Positions 50,183-58,860 of a DNA stretch of 64,000 nt are shown in pieces. Origin of the DNA: Candidatus Binatia bacterium (GTDB lineage: Bacteria > Desulfobacterota > Binatia > UBA12015); assembly GCA_029248525.1 (NCBI GenBank), contig JAQWJE010000040.1, positions 1-64,000 of the forward strand, read 5' to 3'. A program made the translations under genes and the position numbers. The notes below the pieces were generated by a model. That model was not told the origin of the DNA. It ran no database searches and worked only from the letters and a program-made list of their open reading frames with translations. Position 1 is the first letter of the stretch; the number at the start of each line of letters is the position of its first letter.

Positions 50183-51610
50183 TTAGTGGGCGCGAATATC
50201 GGAAATCAGACCCAGGACGGGGAGCTCAAGCTCGCGCTCCACGTCTGAGGCAAAATGATAGGTTTGGTAGAGGAATTCGAGGCCAAAGGCCCCGGCGATG
50301 CCCAGCCCGGCACCCGCGATCAGGGCGACAATGAACGTCAGGCCTCGATTCTGGCCGTAGGGCTTGACCGGTGGTTGGGCTCGATCGACGATGCGGATGG
50401 AGTCGAGTTTATCCGCGCTCATCTGGAGGGAAAGGTCGGCTTCCTGACTGCGCCTTACCGCAAGGTCCAATGCCTCCCGTGTTTGTCGGACGCTGGATTC
50501 CAATTCGCGGAGTCGACCAGCAGAACCGTCCATTGCATGAATCCGGTCCTGATAGACATCGACGGACTCCTCGAGTGTCGACTTCTTGGCGAGCAGGCCT
50601 TCCCGGTTTGCATTCGCGCGGTGCAACTCTTCCATCAAATTCTGACGGATCGGGTTTCTCTCGAACCTCTCGGTCCCGACGATCCTGGGGGGTTGTTCCC
50701 CGACGCGGCCGCGAAGTTCTTCGATCTGGCGCATCTTGTCCTGAACGCGACGATCGCTGTCGGTGTATTTTTGTCGCAACTCCGAGAGCTCAACCGTGAG
50801 CATTCCGATTCGTTCCTCGAGGGCTCGCGCTACGGGGTTGTTGACCATATTCACATCGCTGGCCACGCGTTCGGGTTCGGCCTCAAGGGATTGGTTCAGG
50901 CGGGCGATATTCTGGCCGGTCTGTCGGATCAGTCCCTCGGTTTCGCGCAAGTCCAGTTCGGCGGCCATCATCTGGCGCACGGACTCATCGAGTTGTTGTT
51001 CCAGGTCCACGATTCCGGTCTCGCGCTGGTAGTTGTCGAGATTGGATTCTGCGACTCGAAGATCTCCTTGCAGGAGGGTCTGACGCTTGTCGTAGAATGC
51101 CGCGACTTCGGGGGACTCATATAGGCTGGGGTGATACTCGATGTAGGTGTCGGCGATCGTGTTCACGACCGAGGCTGCGACATTTTTGTCGGGATGCTCG
51201 AACGCGATTTCGATCATGGGCGTTTTGGGAAATGGAGTCACTTGCAAGTTCCGCCGCATCGCCGCGGCGGTCCGGCGCGCGCGGACCTTCGGGTCTGCCG
51301 GGACCGGGTCCACCAATTCCAGCTGGAGCCGGCTGGCGGCTTTCAGCAAGAAGGTTCGGTTCTGCAGGTTCTCGATCTCGGCAAAGAGCACCTGAGCTTC
51401 CGGGATCTGTGTCGTCTTCCGCGTCTCCTGCGGCGAGAGGTGCAAATAGGAGCGGCTTCCGACCACCAGCAGTTTCGCACGCGCCATATAGGTTGGCGGC
51501 CGCAAGAGGGTGAACAGAATGATGGGTACGGCAACCACGAGGAAAGTGATCAGGACAAAGCGTTTCCTCTTGAACAGAATGTGGAGGAATTCTCTTACGG
51601 CATCATTCAC
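50183..51610 (-). CDS. Polysaccharide chain-length determinant/co-polymerase (Wzc/GumC N-terminal type)
   Basis: A 475-residue protein with a membrane helix at each end: FVLITFLVVAVPIILFTLL near residue 20 and GLTFIVALIAGAGLGIAGAF near 440, preceded by a proline-rich stretch (AQPPVKPYGQ) typical of Wzz proteins. Between them lies a long periplasmic part rich in heptads (coiled coils around residues 165-400). It has no kinase domain; the partner ATPase-like protein is the next upstream gene, which it overlaps by 4 nt. It would set chain length and gate export with the Wza-like lipoprotein. Confidence 0.88.
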   Translation of the reverse strand: MNDAVREFLHILFKRKRFVLITFLVVAVPIILFTLLRPPTYMARAKLLVVGSRSYLHLSPQETRKTTQIPEAQVLFAEIENLQNRTFLLKAASRLQLELVDPVPADPKVRARRTAAAMRRNLQVTPFPKTPMIEIAFEHPDKNVAASVVNTIADTYIEYHPSLYESPEVAAFYDKRQTLLQGDLRVAESNLDNYQRETGIVDLEQQLDESVRQMMAAELDLRETEGLIRQTGQNIARLNQSLEAEPERVASDVNMVNNPVARALEERIGMLTVELSELRQKYTDSDRRVQDKMRQIEELRGRVGEQPPRIVGTERFERNPIRQNLMEELHRANANREGLLAKKSTLEESVDVYQDRIHAMDGSAGRLRELESSVRQTREALDLAVRRSQEADLSLQMSADKLDSIRIVDRAQPPVKPYGQNRGLTFIVALIAGAGLGIAGAFGLEFLYQTYHFASDVERELELPVLGLISDIRAH

Positions 51611-52734
51611 GATCGCGCCCCCTGGTCGGGAATCACGGCAACCTCGATGACGTCCTGAGGGTTCGCCAGTCGGGTCAGCGTTTCGGGGATGTAGTTCTGG
51701 GTCCGGTTCAGGATGGCGCCGATGACTGGCGCGCTCACCCTCTCGAGTTCGCGCAGCGAGATCGCGGGTGCGCTCACTGGCGTGGCTTCAGCCTGAATGA
51801 CGACGACGACTCCGTCGGTGCGCGGCGCGAGGTAGGCGCTGTCTGCATACATCTCCATCGGAGCCCCATCGATCAGGATGGTGTCGAAGTCCTTGCGGAG
51901 TGCGCTGAGTAGATCGTCAAAGGAGCGCCCTTCGAACATATAGGGGACCCGCATGGGGCCAATTCCGGTGGGCATGAAGTAGAGGTTCGGTAGATCGGTA
52001 GGGTGGATATGTTCCGATCCATCGCCACCGTCGGCCAGCGCTTCGCAGAGTCCGGTGCGAGTTTCGCCCCCGAAGACATTGGTCAGTCCCGGGGTGCGGA
52101 AGTTCGCATCGATCACCAGACAGCGGCCCCCTTGGGCCATGGTGGATCCGAGGAGGGCGGTTGTGGTCGTGACGCCCTCGCCGTGGCGGGAGCTGACCAG
52201 CAGCATCAGTTGCAGCGCCCGCGGGCCTTTGGCCGCCAGAATATTCTTGCGGAGTTGCTGGAACTCCTCGACCGTCGTGGGAGGCACGTCGAAGCTGAAA
52301 TGCTTGCGGCCGTGGAAATCGTTTCCGGCGCCGTAATAGGCTCCGTTACCGTTACCGTTGCCGTTGCCGTTCCCGTTGGCGTGTCCGTTGCCATTTCCGT
52401 TGGCGTGTCCGTTACCGTTGGCGTGTCCATTGCCGTTCGCCTGTCCGCCGGCCATCCTCTTGAGGTGTTCGCCGATGCGGGCCCAGCGGCCCTCGTTCAT
52501 GGCAGGGAGGTTCTGGTGGGGCGCCTCTGGTTCGAGCGCAGGCTCGACCGACGGTTTGGCGCTCGCTTCCCGGGTTTCCGACCCCGCGTTCAAGTCGGAA
52601 CTCTCGGCGGATCCGCTGGATGTGGCGCTCGCGGCGGTGGTCTCGACGTCGATCTCGTCGCGCCGGCCCTCCTTTGCGAGGCGGGCTTTTCGCTCTGCTT
52701 CGGCCCGCTTCAATGCTTCGTATGTCTTACCCAC
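51607..52734 (-). CDS. CpsD/CapB-like BY-kinase homologue with a degenerate P-loop and Asn-Gly repeat
   Basis: Start at GTG 52734 (MGKTYEALKRAEAERKAR, the usual first residues of the group) with GGGAGA 7 nt upstream; 375 residues. Residues 97-131 are a repeat of Asn-Gly, Ala and His. The ATPase-like domain has VSSRHGEGVTTTTALLGS where Walker A normally reads GEGKTT: the essential Lys is Val at about 188. Walker A' (CLVIDANFRTPG) and Walker B (DTILIDGAPM) remain. There is no Tyr-rich C-terminal tail. The loss of Lys suggests no normal kinase or ATPase activity; it may act structurally with the chain-length protein. Confidence 0.82.
   Translation of the reverse strand: MGKTYEALKRAEAERKARLAKEGRRDEIDVETTAASATSSGSAESSDLNAGSETREASAKPSVEPALEPEAPHQNLPAMNEGRWARIGEHLKRMAGGQANGNGHANGNGHANGNGNGHANGNGNGNGNGNGAYYGAGNDFHGRKHFSFDVPPTTVEEFQQLRKNILAAKGPRALQLMLLVSSRHGEGVTTTTALLGSTMAQGGRCLVIDANFRTPGLTNVFGGETRTGLCEALADGGDGSEHIHPTDLPNLYFMPTGIGPMRVPYMFEGRSFDDLLSALRKDFDTILIDGAPMEMYADSAYLAPRTDGVVVVIQAEATPVSAPAISLRELERVSAPVIGAILNRTQNYIPETLTRLANPQDVIEVAVIPDQGARS
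52343..52446 (-). repeat. Tandem hexanucleotide-like repeat coding for Asn-Gly
   Basis: About 100 bp made mostly of CCGTTR units (plus-strand view) with interspersed GGCGTGT, coding on the minus strand for the NGNGHANGNG tract of the CpsD-like protein. The units are imperfect at the third codon position, so part of the tract is maintained by selection or is old; unit number could still vary by slippage. Confidence 0.8.
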
Positions 52735-52757
52735 GTGAATCTCCCGGGAATCTCTGG

Positions 52758-53534
52758 TCAGAATGCCATTGCGTTCAGGTCGAAGCCTGGCCGCGGTACG
52801 GTTGGGAGCAAGCCGCGGATCCATTGATCCACCCAGATGTTGGCTTGTCCGATGAAGGTTTTGGGGACGAAGACGATATCGTCGGGCGCCATGTAAATTT
52901 CTTCCGGCGAATCTCCCTGAACGACGGCTTCCAGATCCAGACGCTGTGTCTGGATCTCACCGCCCATGCGGGTGACGTAGAGAACCTCGTCCATCCGAGC
53001 AGTGTCGGTAAAGCCGCCTCGTTCGATCACGGCCTGGAGTGGGGTGAGGCCATCTCGGAAGTTCACGAATCCAGGCTTCGCCACATCGCCGCCGACGTAG
53101 ACTTTATGCTCGGCCAGTTGGGCGATGATCACGCTGACCACGGGGTCGCGGAGTGTTGCCGACGATTTCTCGACGATGAGACGCTGCAGCTCAGCGACCG
53201 TGAGGCCGGCAGCGTTGATGTCGCCGGCGATCTGCAAACTGATCAACCCGTCCGGCCGGAGGGGGACGCGTTCGTTCTCCTCGGGATGATGGGTGAACTT
53301 CACGTCAATCAGGTCGCCTGGTGCCAAACGATAGCTGAGAGGGTCGACCTGCTCGGGGAGAAGTTTCGCCGGGCTGGTCTGCTCGGCCGGAACCTGCGCC
53401 ATCATCATCAGCGCTCGTTGCTGGCTGATGCTGGGGCCGCAAGCGGAAGCCAGCAGTCCGGTCATCACCAGAATCAAGGTGAGAGAAAAGCCGGACTGCG
53501 GCGATCCCGAGTCATTTGCTTGCGTGAATTTCAA
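52758..53534 (-). CDS. Wza-like polysaccharide export lipoprotein
   Basis: I start at TTG 53534, about 10 nt after GGAG, because the signal peptide (LTLILVMTGLLASAC) then sits near the N-terminus; 258 residues. An open frame reaches ATG 53771 but would bury the signal peptide. Lipobox-like LASAC precedes the mature protein. YRLAPGDLIDVKF starts the Poly_export domain, VPLRPDGLISLQIAGDINA follows, and SLBB-type HKVYVGGDVAKPGFVNF and IERGGFTDTARMDEVLYV complete it. It forms or supports the outer-membrane export channel. It is 23 nt upstream of the CpsD-like gene. Confidence 0.85.
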   Translation of the reverse strand: MKFTQANDSGSPQSGFSLTLILVMTGLLASACGPSISQQRALMMMAQVPAEQTSPAKLLPEQVDPLSYRLAPGDLIDVKFTHHPEENERVPLRPDGLISLQIAGDINAAGLTVAELQRLIVEKSSATLRDPVVSVIIAQLAEHKVYVGGDVAKPGFVNFRDGLTPLQAVIERGGFTDTARMDEVLYVTRMGGEIQTQRLDLEAVVQGDSPEEIYMAPDDIVFVPKTFIGQANIWVDQWIRGLLPTVPRPGFDLNAMAF

Positions 53535-53820
53535 TTTGGAGTGTCTCCGTGGAACAGTTTTTATAGCGGTTTCGGGCTGAAAAGGCTTGTGAAAGTTTAA
53601 CGCTTTCGGCCTGTCGCCATCTTGCCCGGGAATAGATTGGCGCAAAAGAGAGAAAAGCAAATCTGAAGCCAAGGCGGTCTCCGCCAATTTCTCAGAAAAC
53701 AATGTAAATGCTAGCTTTTTCAAGGTTCTGCCACCCCTCCCATGGATACGTTTTTGGTGCATCCATGCCAATCATCGGCAGAATCGTGCAAAACCACGAG
53801 GGTTCGGCCCAAAATAGTGT
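53535..53820 (-). other. 286-nt intergenic region upstream of the Wza-like gene
   Basis: The longest gap in the polysaccharide block and AT-richer than its surroundings. On the minus strand TATAAA (about 53564-53569) could be a -10 box, but no suitable -35 lies at the right distance. TTGAAA (about 53719) and TTGGCATGGATGCA (about 53762-53775) were also seen but fit no promoter well. An internal promoter for the export genes is likely from the gap size, not proven by motif. No terminator with a T-tract follows the ATPase gene. Confidence 0.4.
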
Positions 53821-55869
53821 TTATTTTTGCAGAACTGGACCGAGGGTTTGCGCGGTGCGCAGTGCGTCATCGGGGTCGGTGAAGGCCGGCAGGAACACCC
53901 GATAAAGGTCCGGGCCATCGTACAAGCTGACCGTTTCGATCTCGACGGGCTGGGCCAACTGCTTCTGCAGCAGGCTCTGGCGGGCGAGTGCCTGCCGGAG
54001 GCTTGGCGTGGTCAGGGCAATGACCTGGAGTTGCCCATCCGGTCCGGAGACGATGCGCGTGGCTGCGTCGAGGCTCGGGAAAAGAACAACTCCGCCGGCG
54101 ATGATCCGGCTGGGGTCATCGAGGCCGGGATTCGCTGCCTGAATCAGATCCAGAAGTGTATAGCTCTGCGTTCCGTAGACCCGGTTGGCCATCGCGGCGA
54201 GGGTGTCTCCGAGTTGGATTTCGAGGAGCGCAGGCACGGTTATGGGGCGTTCGGTTGACGTCTCCGGCCGGGCCTCGGCTGGCTCGGGCAATGCGTCAGG
54301 TTGGGAGGGCGCAATGACCGGGGTCGCCGCGGGGCGCGGGCTTGTCGGGGACGACCCGACTGACGGCGGCAGGACCGCAGCCAACCGAACAGCATCCGGT
54401 ACTGGCTTTGGCTGGAGCATTTGGGCGCCGCTTTGTATCGCTGCGGACGCGGTTTCTCGTGGCATTGCCGCGACCACTACCGGCGCTGCTGTGGACAGGG
54501 CGCTCGCGGTGGGTACCGGACTCGCGCTCGGTGCCGGACTTGCGGTCGGTGTCGGACTAACCGTCGGTGACGGGCTGGCGCTCGGCACCGGCGTCGGCTG
54601 CGGGGTCGCTGTGGGGACCGGATCCGAAGTCGGACTCGGAAGCGGCAGTGCGATCGGTAATTTTTCGGGGGCGGCGTTCTCCGCATCTCGAGGCGCGTCC
54701 GCGAGTACCGGCGCGGAGGGCCTTGCGGGAATCGGCGGGTTCGTTGTGCTCACGTCGCCGGGGCTGCCCGATGGCATCACGGAGGGTGCAGGAGGTGCCT
54801 CGCCAAACCAGGCGACCGCGGCAAAGAGCAGAAGGCCGACAGCCAGCAGTCCAGCCAAAAGGGAATTGTTCACGGGTCGCTGCGGTGGTTCGACAGGCTT
54901 GTCGGAATTCGTTTTCGGCGCCTCGGGCGCGGGGTCTGCGGGACGGCTTTCCGGGCTGATATCGGCGGTCGTCGGGACAGGCTTGGTCGTCGCGGAATCC
55001 GCAATTATCCTATTGTTTTCAGTATCTTGCCGGGTCGGCTCGAGGATGGGTGCGGTGTGACGCGGGTCGATTTTCTCGAGGTCAGCAATGACTTCCCGGA
55101 GAACTTCGCTGTCGATCGTCTTGCGGCCCAGCGCGTAGCCCACGAGCAGGGCATTGTCGCAGACTGTGTTGATCAGGCGCGGGATTCCGCTGGAATATTG
55201 CCAGATTGCGTCGAGGCTCTCGGGGAGAAAAAGAGAGGGTGAGCCGCCGGCAACGGCGAGGCGCGCCTCGATAAATTCGGGCAACTCTTCCCGCGTCAGA
55301 GGGTCCAGCCGACAACGCACGGCTATCCTCTGTTTCAGCTGCCGAATGCTGGGATCGGCCAGTCGGTCGGCCAATTCCGGTTGGCCGGAAAGTACGATCT
55401 GCAGGATCTTGTCCTGCGCTGTCTCGAGGTTGGAGAGCAGGCGCAAGGATTCCAGAACGTCGATGTCGAGGTCCTGGGCTTCATCGATGAGCAGAATCGT
55501 GTTGCGTCCTTCGGAGAAGGCCGCGAGCAGAAATTCATTCAATTGCTGGAGCATCGCCAGCTTTTTTCCGGCCGGTGAGCTGATGCCCAATTCGCTCAGG
55601 GTATATTCGAGGATCTCCTCGAACGTGGCGTTCGGGTTGAAGAGGAAAACCGAAACAACCTCATCTCCGAGATCGTCAAGCAGTTTTCGGAGGAGTGTGG
55701 TCTTGCCGGTGCCAGCCTCTCCGACCATCGCGATAAAGCCTTTTCGCTCCAGGATCCCGTAGCGCAGGCTGGCCAAAGTCTCCCGGTAGCCATCGTTCCA
55801 ATACAGAAAGCGAGGGTCGGGTGTCTGCGTGAAGGGTTTTTCGCTGAGTCCGTAGAACTCCAGGTACAT
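53821..55869 (-). CDS. ExeA-like AAA ATPase with membrane anchor, Pro/Ser/Thr linker and LysM/SPOR-like C-terminus
   Basis: ATG 55869 has GGAGAG 5 nt upstream; 682 residues. MYLEFYGLSEKPFTQTPDPRF matches the start of the XrtA-associated/ExeA ATPase group. Walker A GEAGTGKTT is at 50-58 and Walker B TILLIDEAQD near 124-132. A single membrane helix (about 337-355) is followed by about 190 residues rich in Pro, Ser, Thr and Ala with PTPVPSASPSPT-like repeats. A LysM-like part (LGDTLAAMANRVYGTQSYTLLDLI) and a SPOR-like end (YRVFLPAFTDPDDALRTAQ) close the protein. It could link cytoplasmic ATP use to the peptidoglycan around the export machine (inference). Confidence 0.84.
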   Translation of the reverse strand: MYLEFYGLSEKPFTQTPDPRFLYWNDGYRETLASLRYGILERKGFIAMVGEAGTGKTTLLRKLLDDLGDEVVSVFLFNPNATFEEILEYTLSELGISSPAGKKLAMLQQLNEFLLAAFSEGRNTILLIDEAQDLDIDVLESLRLLSNLETAQDKILQIVLSGQPELADRLADPSIRQLKQRIAVRCRLDPLTREELPEFIEARLAVAGGSPSLFLPESLDAIWQYSSGIPRLINTVCDNALLVGYALGRKTIDSEVLREVIADLEKIDPRHTAPILEPTRQDTENNRIIADSATTKPVPTTADISPESRPADPAPEAPKTNSDKPVEPPQRPVNNSLLAGLLAVGLLLFAAVAWFGEAPPAPSVMPSGSPGDVSTTNPPIPARPSAPVLADAPRDAENAAPEKLPIALPLPSPTSDPVPTATPQPTPVPSASPSPTVSPTPTASPAPSASPVPTASALSTAAPVVVAAMPRETASAAIQSGAQMLQPKPVPDAVRLAAVLPPSVGSSPTSPRPAATPVIAPSQPDALPEPAEARPETSTERPITVPALLEIQLGDTLAAMANRVYGTQSYTLLDLIQAANPGLDDPSRIIAGGVVLFPSLDAATRIVSGPDGQLQVIALTTPSLRQALARQSLLQKQLAQPVEIETVSLYDGPDLYRVFLPAFTDPDDALRTAQTLGPVLQK
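54500..54640 (-). repeat. Low-complexity Pro/Ser/Thr/Ala repeat inside the ExeA-like ATPase gene
   Basis: Plus-strand units such as CTCGGTGCCGGACTTGCGGT recur with small changes and encode alternating Pro-(Ser/Thr)-(Ala/Val) on the minus strand. The protein segment is probably an extended periplasmic spacer. Irregular units argue against recent expansion. Confidence 0.7.
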
Positions 55870-55962
55870 CGCTTCTCTCCGAATATCGCCGTCGATTCCC
55901 CCGACGTGCCATAATGGCGCGCGAGGATCTCCTTTGCTCAACGTCCCGCGACGTGGGTTCCT

Positions 55963-57453
55963 TTAATTGGGCAGGTTTTCGTTGCCTCGGAACCTTCTCG
56001 CGCGGGCCCATCCGAGAACGACAAGGCTGAGACCTAGCACGAATCGCGGGAAACTGTGCGGATGTCTCTGGTAGACCGTGCTCTGGTCGAGCAATCGGGC
56101 CTCGAGGGTGCCCGCAACGCTCTTCCCTCGGGGAAGCTGGAAAAACCGCTTGCCCATCGGGTCGATAGCGGAGGTGAGTCCGGAATTGGTCGCGCGAACG
56201 AAATATCGGCGGTTTTCCAAGGCACGCCATTGTCCCAGAGTCTCATGCAGGAGCAGGGCTGCGCTGTCGCCGTACCAGGCGTCGTTGGCGACGCTGACCA
56301 GGAGGTTGGCTCCCTTGGCGGCCGATGTGCCGAGTGGCGAGGCCATCATGTCTTCGTAACAAATAGCGGGCCCTATGCGGATATCCTGATTCAGCGAGAG
56401 GACCGTAGCCTCCCGGCCGGCGTGGAAATCTCCGGAGTTTGGACTCCACGATCGGATGATGGGAAATTGTTCACTGAAGGGCAGAAATTCGCCAAAGGGC
56501 ATCAGGACCATTTTGTCATAGCGACCCTTCAGCCGGCCTTCGGCGGTGCGCAGGAAAAGGCTGTTGTAAAAATCCAGCCCTTGCGGAGTTTGGCGATAGG
56601 AAAGCGCGCCGAAAAGCATCGCGGTGGGCGCCTCGGGGTAAGGGTCCCGCGCGGCCTCGAGGGGGCGGTCTTGTGGCAGGCCCCAGGTCACAACCGTTTC
56701 CGGCCAGATCAGCAAGTCCGGCGGGGGCTGGAGGCTCTCGGAGAGCCTCCGGTATGTCTTCAGGTTCCTGTCGAGATCGTTGGGGTCACGTTTTGCAAAA
56801 AGAGAGAGATTTCCTTGCACGACACCGACACGCAACGAGGGCGCGGTCTCTATCGCCGTCTGCACCCGAGGCATTTGCCACTGGGCATAGGCGAGGAGCA
56901 GGGCCACGAGGATTAACGGAGGGACGATGCGAGTGATACGCGGACGCACGAGTCCGGCGGCAAACCACAAGATGGCAAACGAGAGAAGATAGGGTCCGGC
57001 CACGTCTGCAGACTGAATGAGGAGGGGAAACTCCCGCTGCGTATAGGCCATCCTCCATGGAAAGAGATTGGGAAAAAGGTACTCGGTTCCCACCCAGAGA
57101 GCGGGTGCGAGCAGGCTCGGTGCCGCCGGACCGGCAAATCGCAGGGCCACGCCGACGGCCGCAAACGGAATGCCCGTGTAGCCGATCAGGATCACATAAA
57201 AGAGGGCGGCCAGAGGCCATGGAAATCCGCCAAAGATGGTGATCGTGTCGATCAGCCAGAGACAGACAATGCCATTGGCTGTGCCACCCATGACCATCCC
57301 CAGAGCCAAGCTCTGCCTGTAGCTCGAGGCACGCGGGGCGGCCCACAGGAACGGGAGGAAGGCGATCCAGGCAATTGGACCCCAGACCGGCGCAATAAAG
57401 GGGAGGGCCACGGCCAACCCGCCCAACGCGCAAAGAAAGTAGTTCAGTGGCAT
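55963..57453 (-). CDS. lnt: Apolipoprotein N-acyltransferase
   Basis: A 496-residue protein with about seven membrane helices in the first 200 residues, then a nitrilase-like domain. The catalytic triad is visible: Glu in LLIWPETVV, Lys in RYDKMVLMPFGEFLPF and Cys in GPAICYEDMM. It adds the third acyl chain to lipoproteins, in line with the Wza-like and LVIVD-SGNH lipoproteins of the block. It is the first gene of the minus-strand block and is divergent from argJ; 93 nt separate it from the ATPase gene. Confidence 0.95.
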   Translation of the reverse strand: MPLNYFLCALGGLAVALPFIAPVWGPIAWIAFLPFLWAAPRASSYRQSLALGMVMGGTANGIVCLWLIDTITIFGGFPWPLAALFYVILIGYTGIPFAAVGVALRFAGPAAPSLLAPALWVGTEYLFPNLFPWRMAYTQREFPLLIQSADVAGPYLLSFAILWFAAGLVRPRITRIVPPLILVALLLAYAQWQMPRVQTAIETAPSLRVGVVQGNLSLFAKRDPNDLDRNLKTYRRLSESLQPPPDLLIWPETVVTWGLPQDRPLEAARDPYPEAPTAMLFGALSYRQTPQGLDFYNSLFLRTAEGRLKGRYDKMVLMPFGEFLPFSEQFPIIRSWSPNSGDFHAGREATVLSLNQDIRIGPAICYEDMMASPLGTSAAKGANLLVSVANDAWYGDSAALLLHETLGQWRALENRRYFVRATNSGLTSAIDPMGKRFFQLPRGKSVAGTLEARLLDQSTVYQRHPHSFPRFVLGLSLVVLGWARARRFRGNENLPN

Positions 57454-57636
57454 ATCGGCTTCGTCCGGACGCCAACACTGAGGCGGGAACCCGACGGTCG
57501 TTCATCGATAGCCGCGCACGCCGATGCTTTCAAATAATTCTCATGGATGTTGAAAAATGCCCGCCCACGGTTGCGTCTGACGCTCGGATGGCCATCATCC
57601 TCTCCACGGAGATACTCTTCGGGAAGGCGGCATGGC
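57454..57636. promoter_or_regulatory. Divergent intergenic region between lnt and argJ
   Basis: 183 nt that must hold promoters for both directions. TTGAAA at 57549-57554 faces plus, but no -10 of good quality lies 16-18 nt downstream. The AT-rich stretch TTTCAAATAATTCTCATGG (57531-57549) is the likeliest promoter core. No ARG-box-like palindrome was recognised. Confidence 0.4.
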
Positions 57637-58854
57637 ATGGCAAAACAAAAGGCAGTCAGACGGAGCAAATCGAGCTCGGAGGACTTTGTGGTGCCCGGAT
57701 TTCAATTTGGTGCGGCAACAGCCGGGTTGAAGGACTCGGGCCGCCCGGATGTGGGATTGATTGTCGCGGATACCGCTGCGGTCGCGGCGGGCGTGTTTAC
57801 CACGAACAGGTTTCGAGCAGCGCCCGTAGCTCTTGCCGAAGACCGGCTTCGCAGTGGCCATTTGCGCGCTTTATTGGTCAACAGCGGAAACGCGAATGCG
57901 TGCACAGGTGCGCGTGGTCGGGCGGATGCGGAGAAGCTTTGCGAATGGACCGCGGCCCGATTGGCATGTCCCGCCGAGGAGGTGCTTTCCGCGTCAACCG
58001 GGCTCATCGGGGCACCCTTGCCCATGGGCAAACTTCGCGGAGGGATCCGGGGGGCGACGGCCTCCCTGAGCGCTGGTGGCGCCGAGGCTTTCGCCGAAGC
58101 TGTCTGCACGACCGATGCCTTCTCGAAGGTCGTGACAACGACCGTACCGGGACCGGACGGTCCGGTGAGGATCCTCGGAATCGCGAAGGGGGCCGGGATG
58201 ATTGCTCCCGAGATGGCCACGCTCCTCGTATTCCTGATCACGGATGCAGATCTTTCGGCGACGTCAGCCCGCAAGCTGGCGCGTCTGGTCGCAGGCGGCT
58301 CCTTCAACGAGTTGTCAGTGGACGGCGATACCAGCACGAACGACAGTCTTTTTGTTTTGGCCAGCGGCAAGGCGCGCCTTGCGAAGCGTGGGGGATTGCC
58401 GGAGCCATTTGCGCGGGCGGCGGTCCAGGTCGGGCGCGACCTGGCAACCTTGGTGGCTCAGGATGGCGAGGGGTCGACCAAAGTCGTCCGTCTCGAGGTG
58501 GGCTCGGCTCGCACGGAATCAGAAGCGCGTCAGGTTGCACGCACTGTGTCGAGATCGACGCTGGTGAAAACGGCTTTCCACGGCTCGGATCCCAATTGGG
58601 GACGGATCGCCTGCGCGATCGGGTATAGCGGCGTGCCGGTGGATCCCGAAAAAGTGACGATCGCGATTGGCGGGATCAAGGTGTTCGCAGCCGGAACAGG
58701 AGTCGCAGGCAGTCGTGCCCGCGCGCGGCGGCATATGCTGGGCGCGGACATCGAGGTGCAGATCGAATTGGGCCGGGGAAAAGCGAAAACCTCCGCGATT
58801 ACGACGGATCTCTCCCCTGCCTATGTCGAGTTCAATTCGGCCTATTCGACCTGA
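57637..58854 (+). CDS. argJ: Bifunctional glutamate N-acetyltransferase/ornithine acetyltransferase ArgJ
   Basis: ATG 57637 gives 405 residues, the family length; the open frame back to 57547 is unlikely to be translated. GFQFGAATAGLKDSGR is the N-terminal hallmark, VNSGNANACTGARG follows, and AKGAGMIAPEMATLLVF contains the Ala-Thr self-cleavage site whose Thr becomes the nucleophile. DGDTSTNDSLFVLAS and FHGSDPNWGRIACAIGYSG are further signatures. It transfers acetyl from acetylornithine to glutamate in the cyclic arginine pathway. It ends 6 nt before uvrB. Confidence 0.96.
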   Translation: MAKQKAVRRSKSSSEDFVVPGFQFGAATAGLKDSGRPDVGLIVADTAAVAAGVFTTNRFRAAPVALAEDRLRSGHLRALLVNSGNANACTGARGRADAEKLCEWTAARLACPAEEVLSASTGLIGAPLPMGKLRGGIRGATASLSAGGAEAFAEAVCTTDAFSKVVTTTVPGPDGPVRILGIAKGAGMIAPEMATLLVFLITDADLSATSARKLARLVAGGSFNELSVDGDTSTNDSLFVLASGKARLAKRGGLPEPFARAAVQVGRDLATLVAQDGEGSTKVVRLEVGSARTESEARQVARTVSRSTLVKTAFHGSDPNWGRIACAIGYSGVPVDPEKVTIAIGGIKVFAAGTGVAGSRARARRHMLGADIEVQIELGRGKAKTSAITTDLSPAYVEFNSAYST

Positions 58855-58860
58855 GGCCGC

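Noticed and set aside
53755-53785. Possible sigma-54 promoter TTGGCATGGATGCA (minus strand) upstream of the Wza-like gene
   Set aside because: The GG and GC elements are 7 bases apart rather than the required 10.
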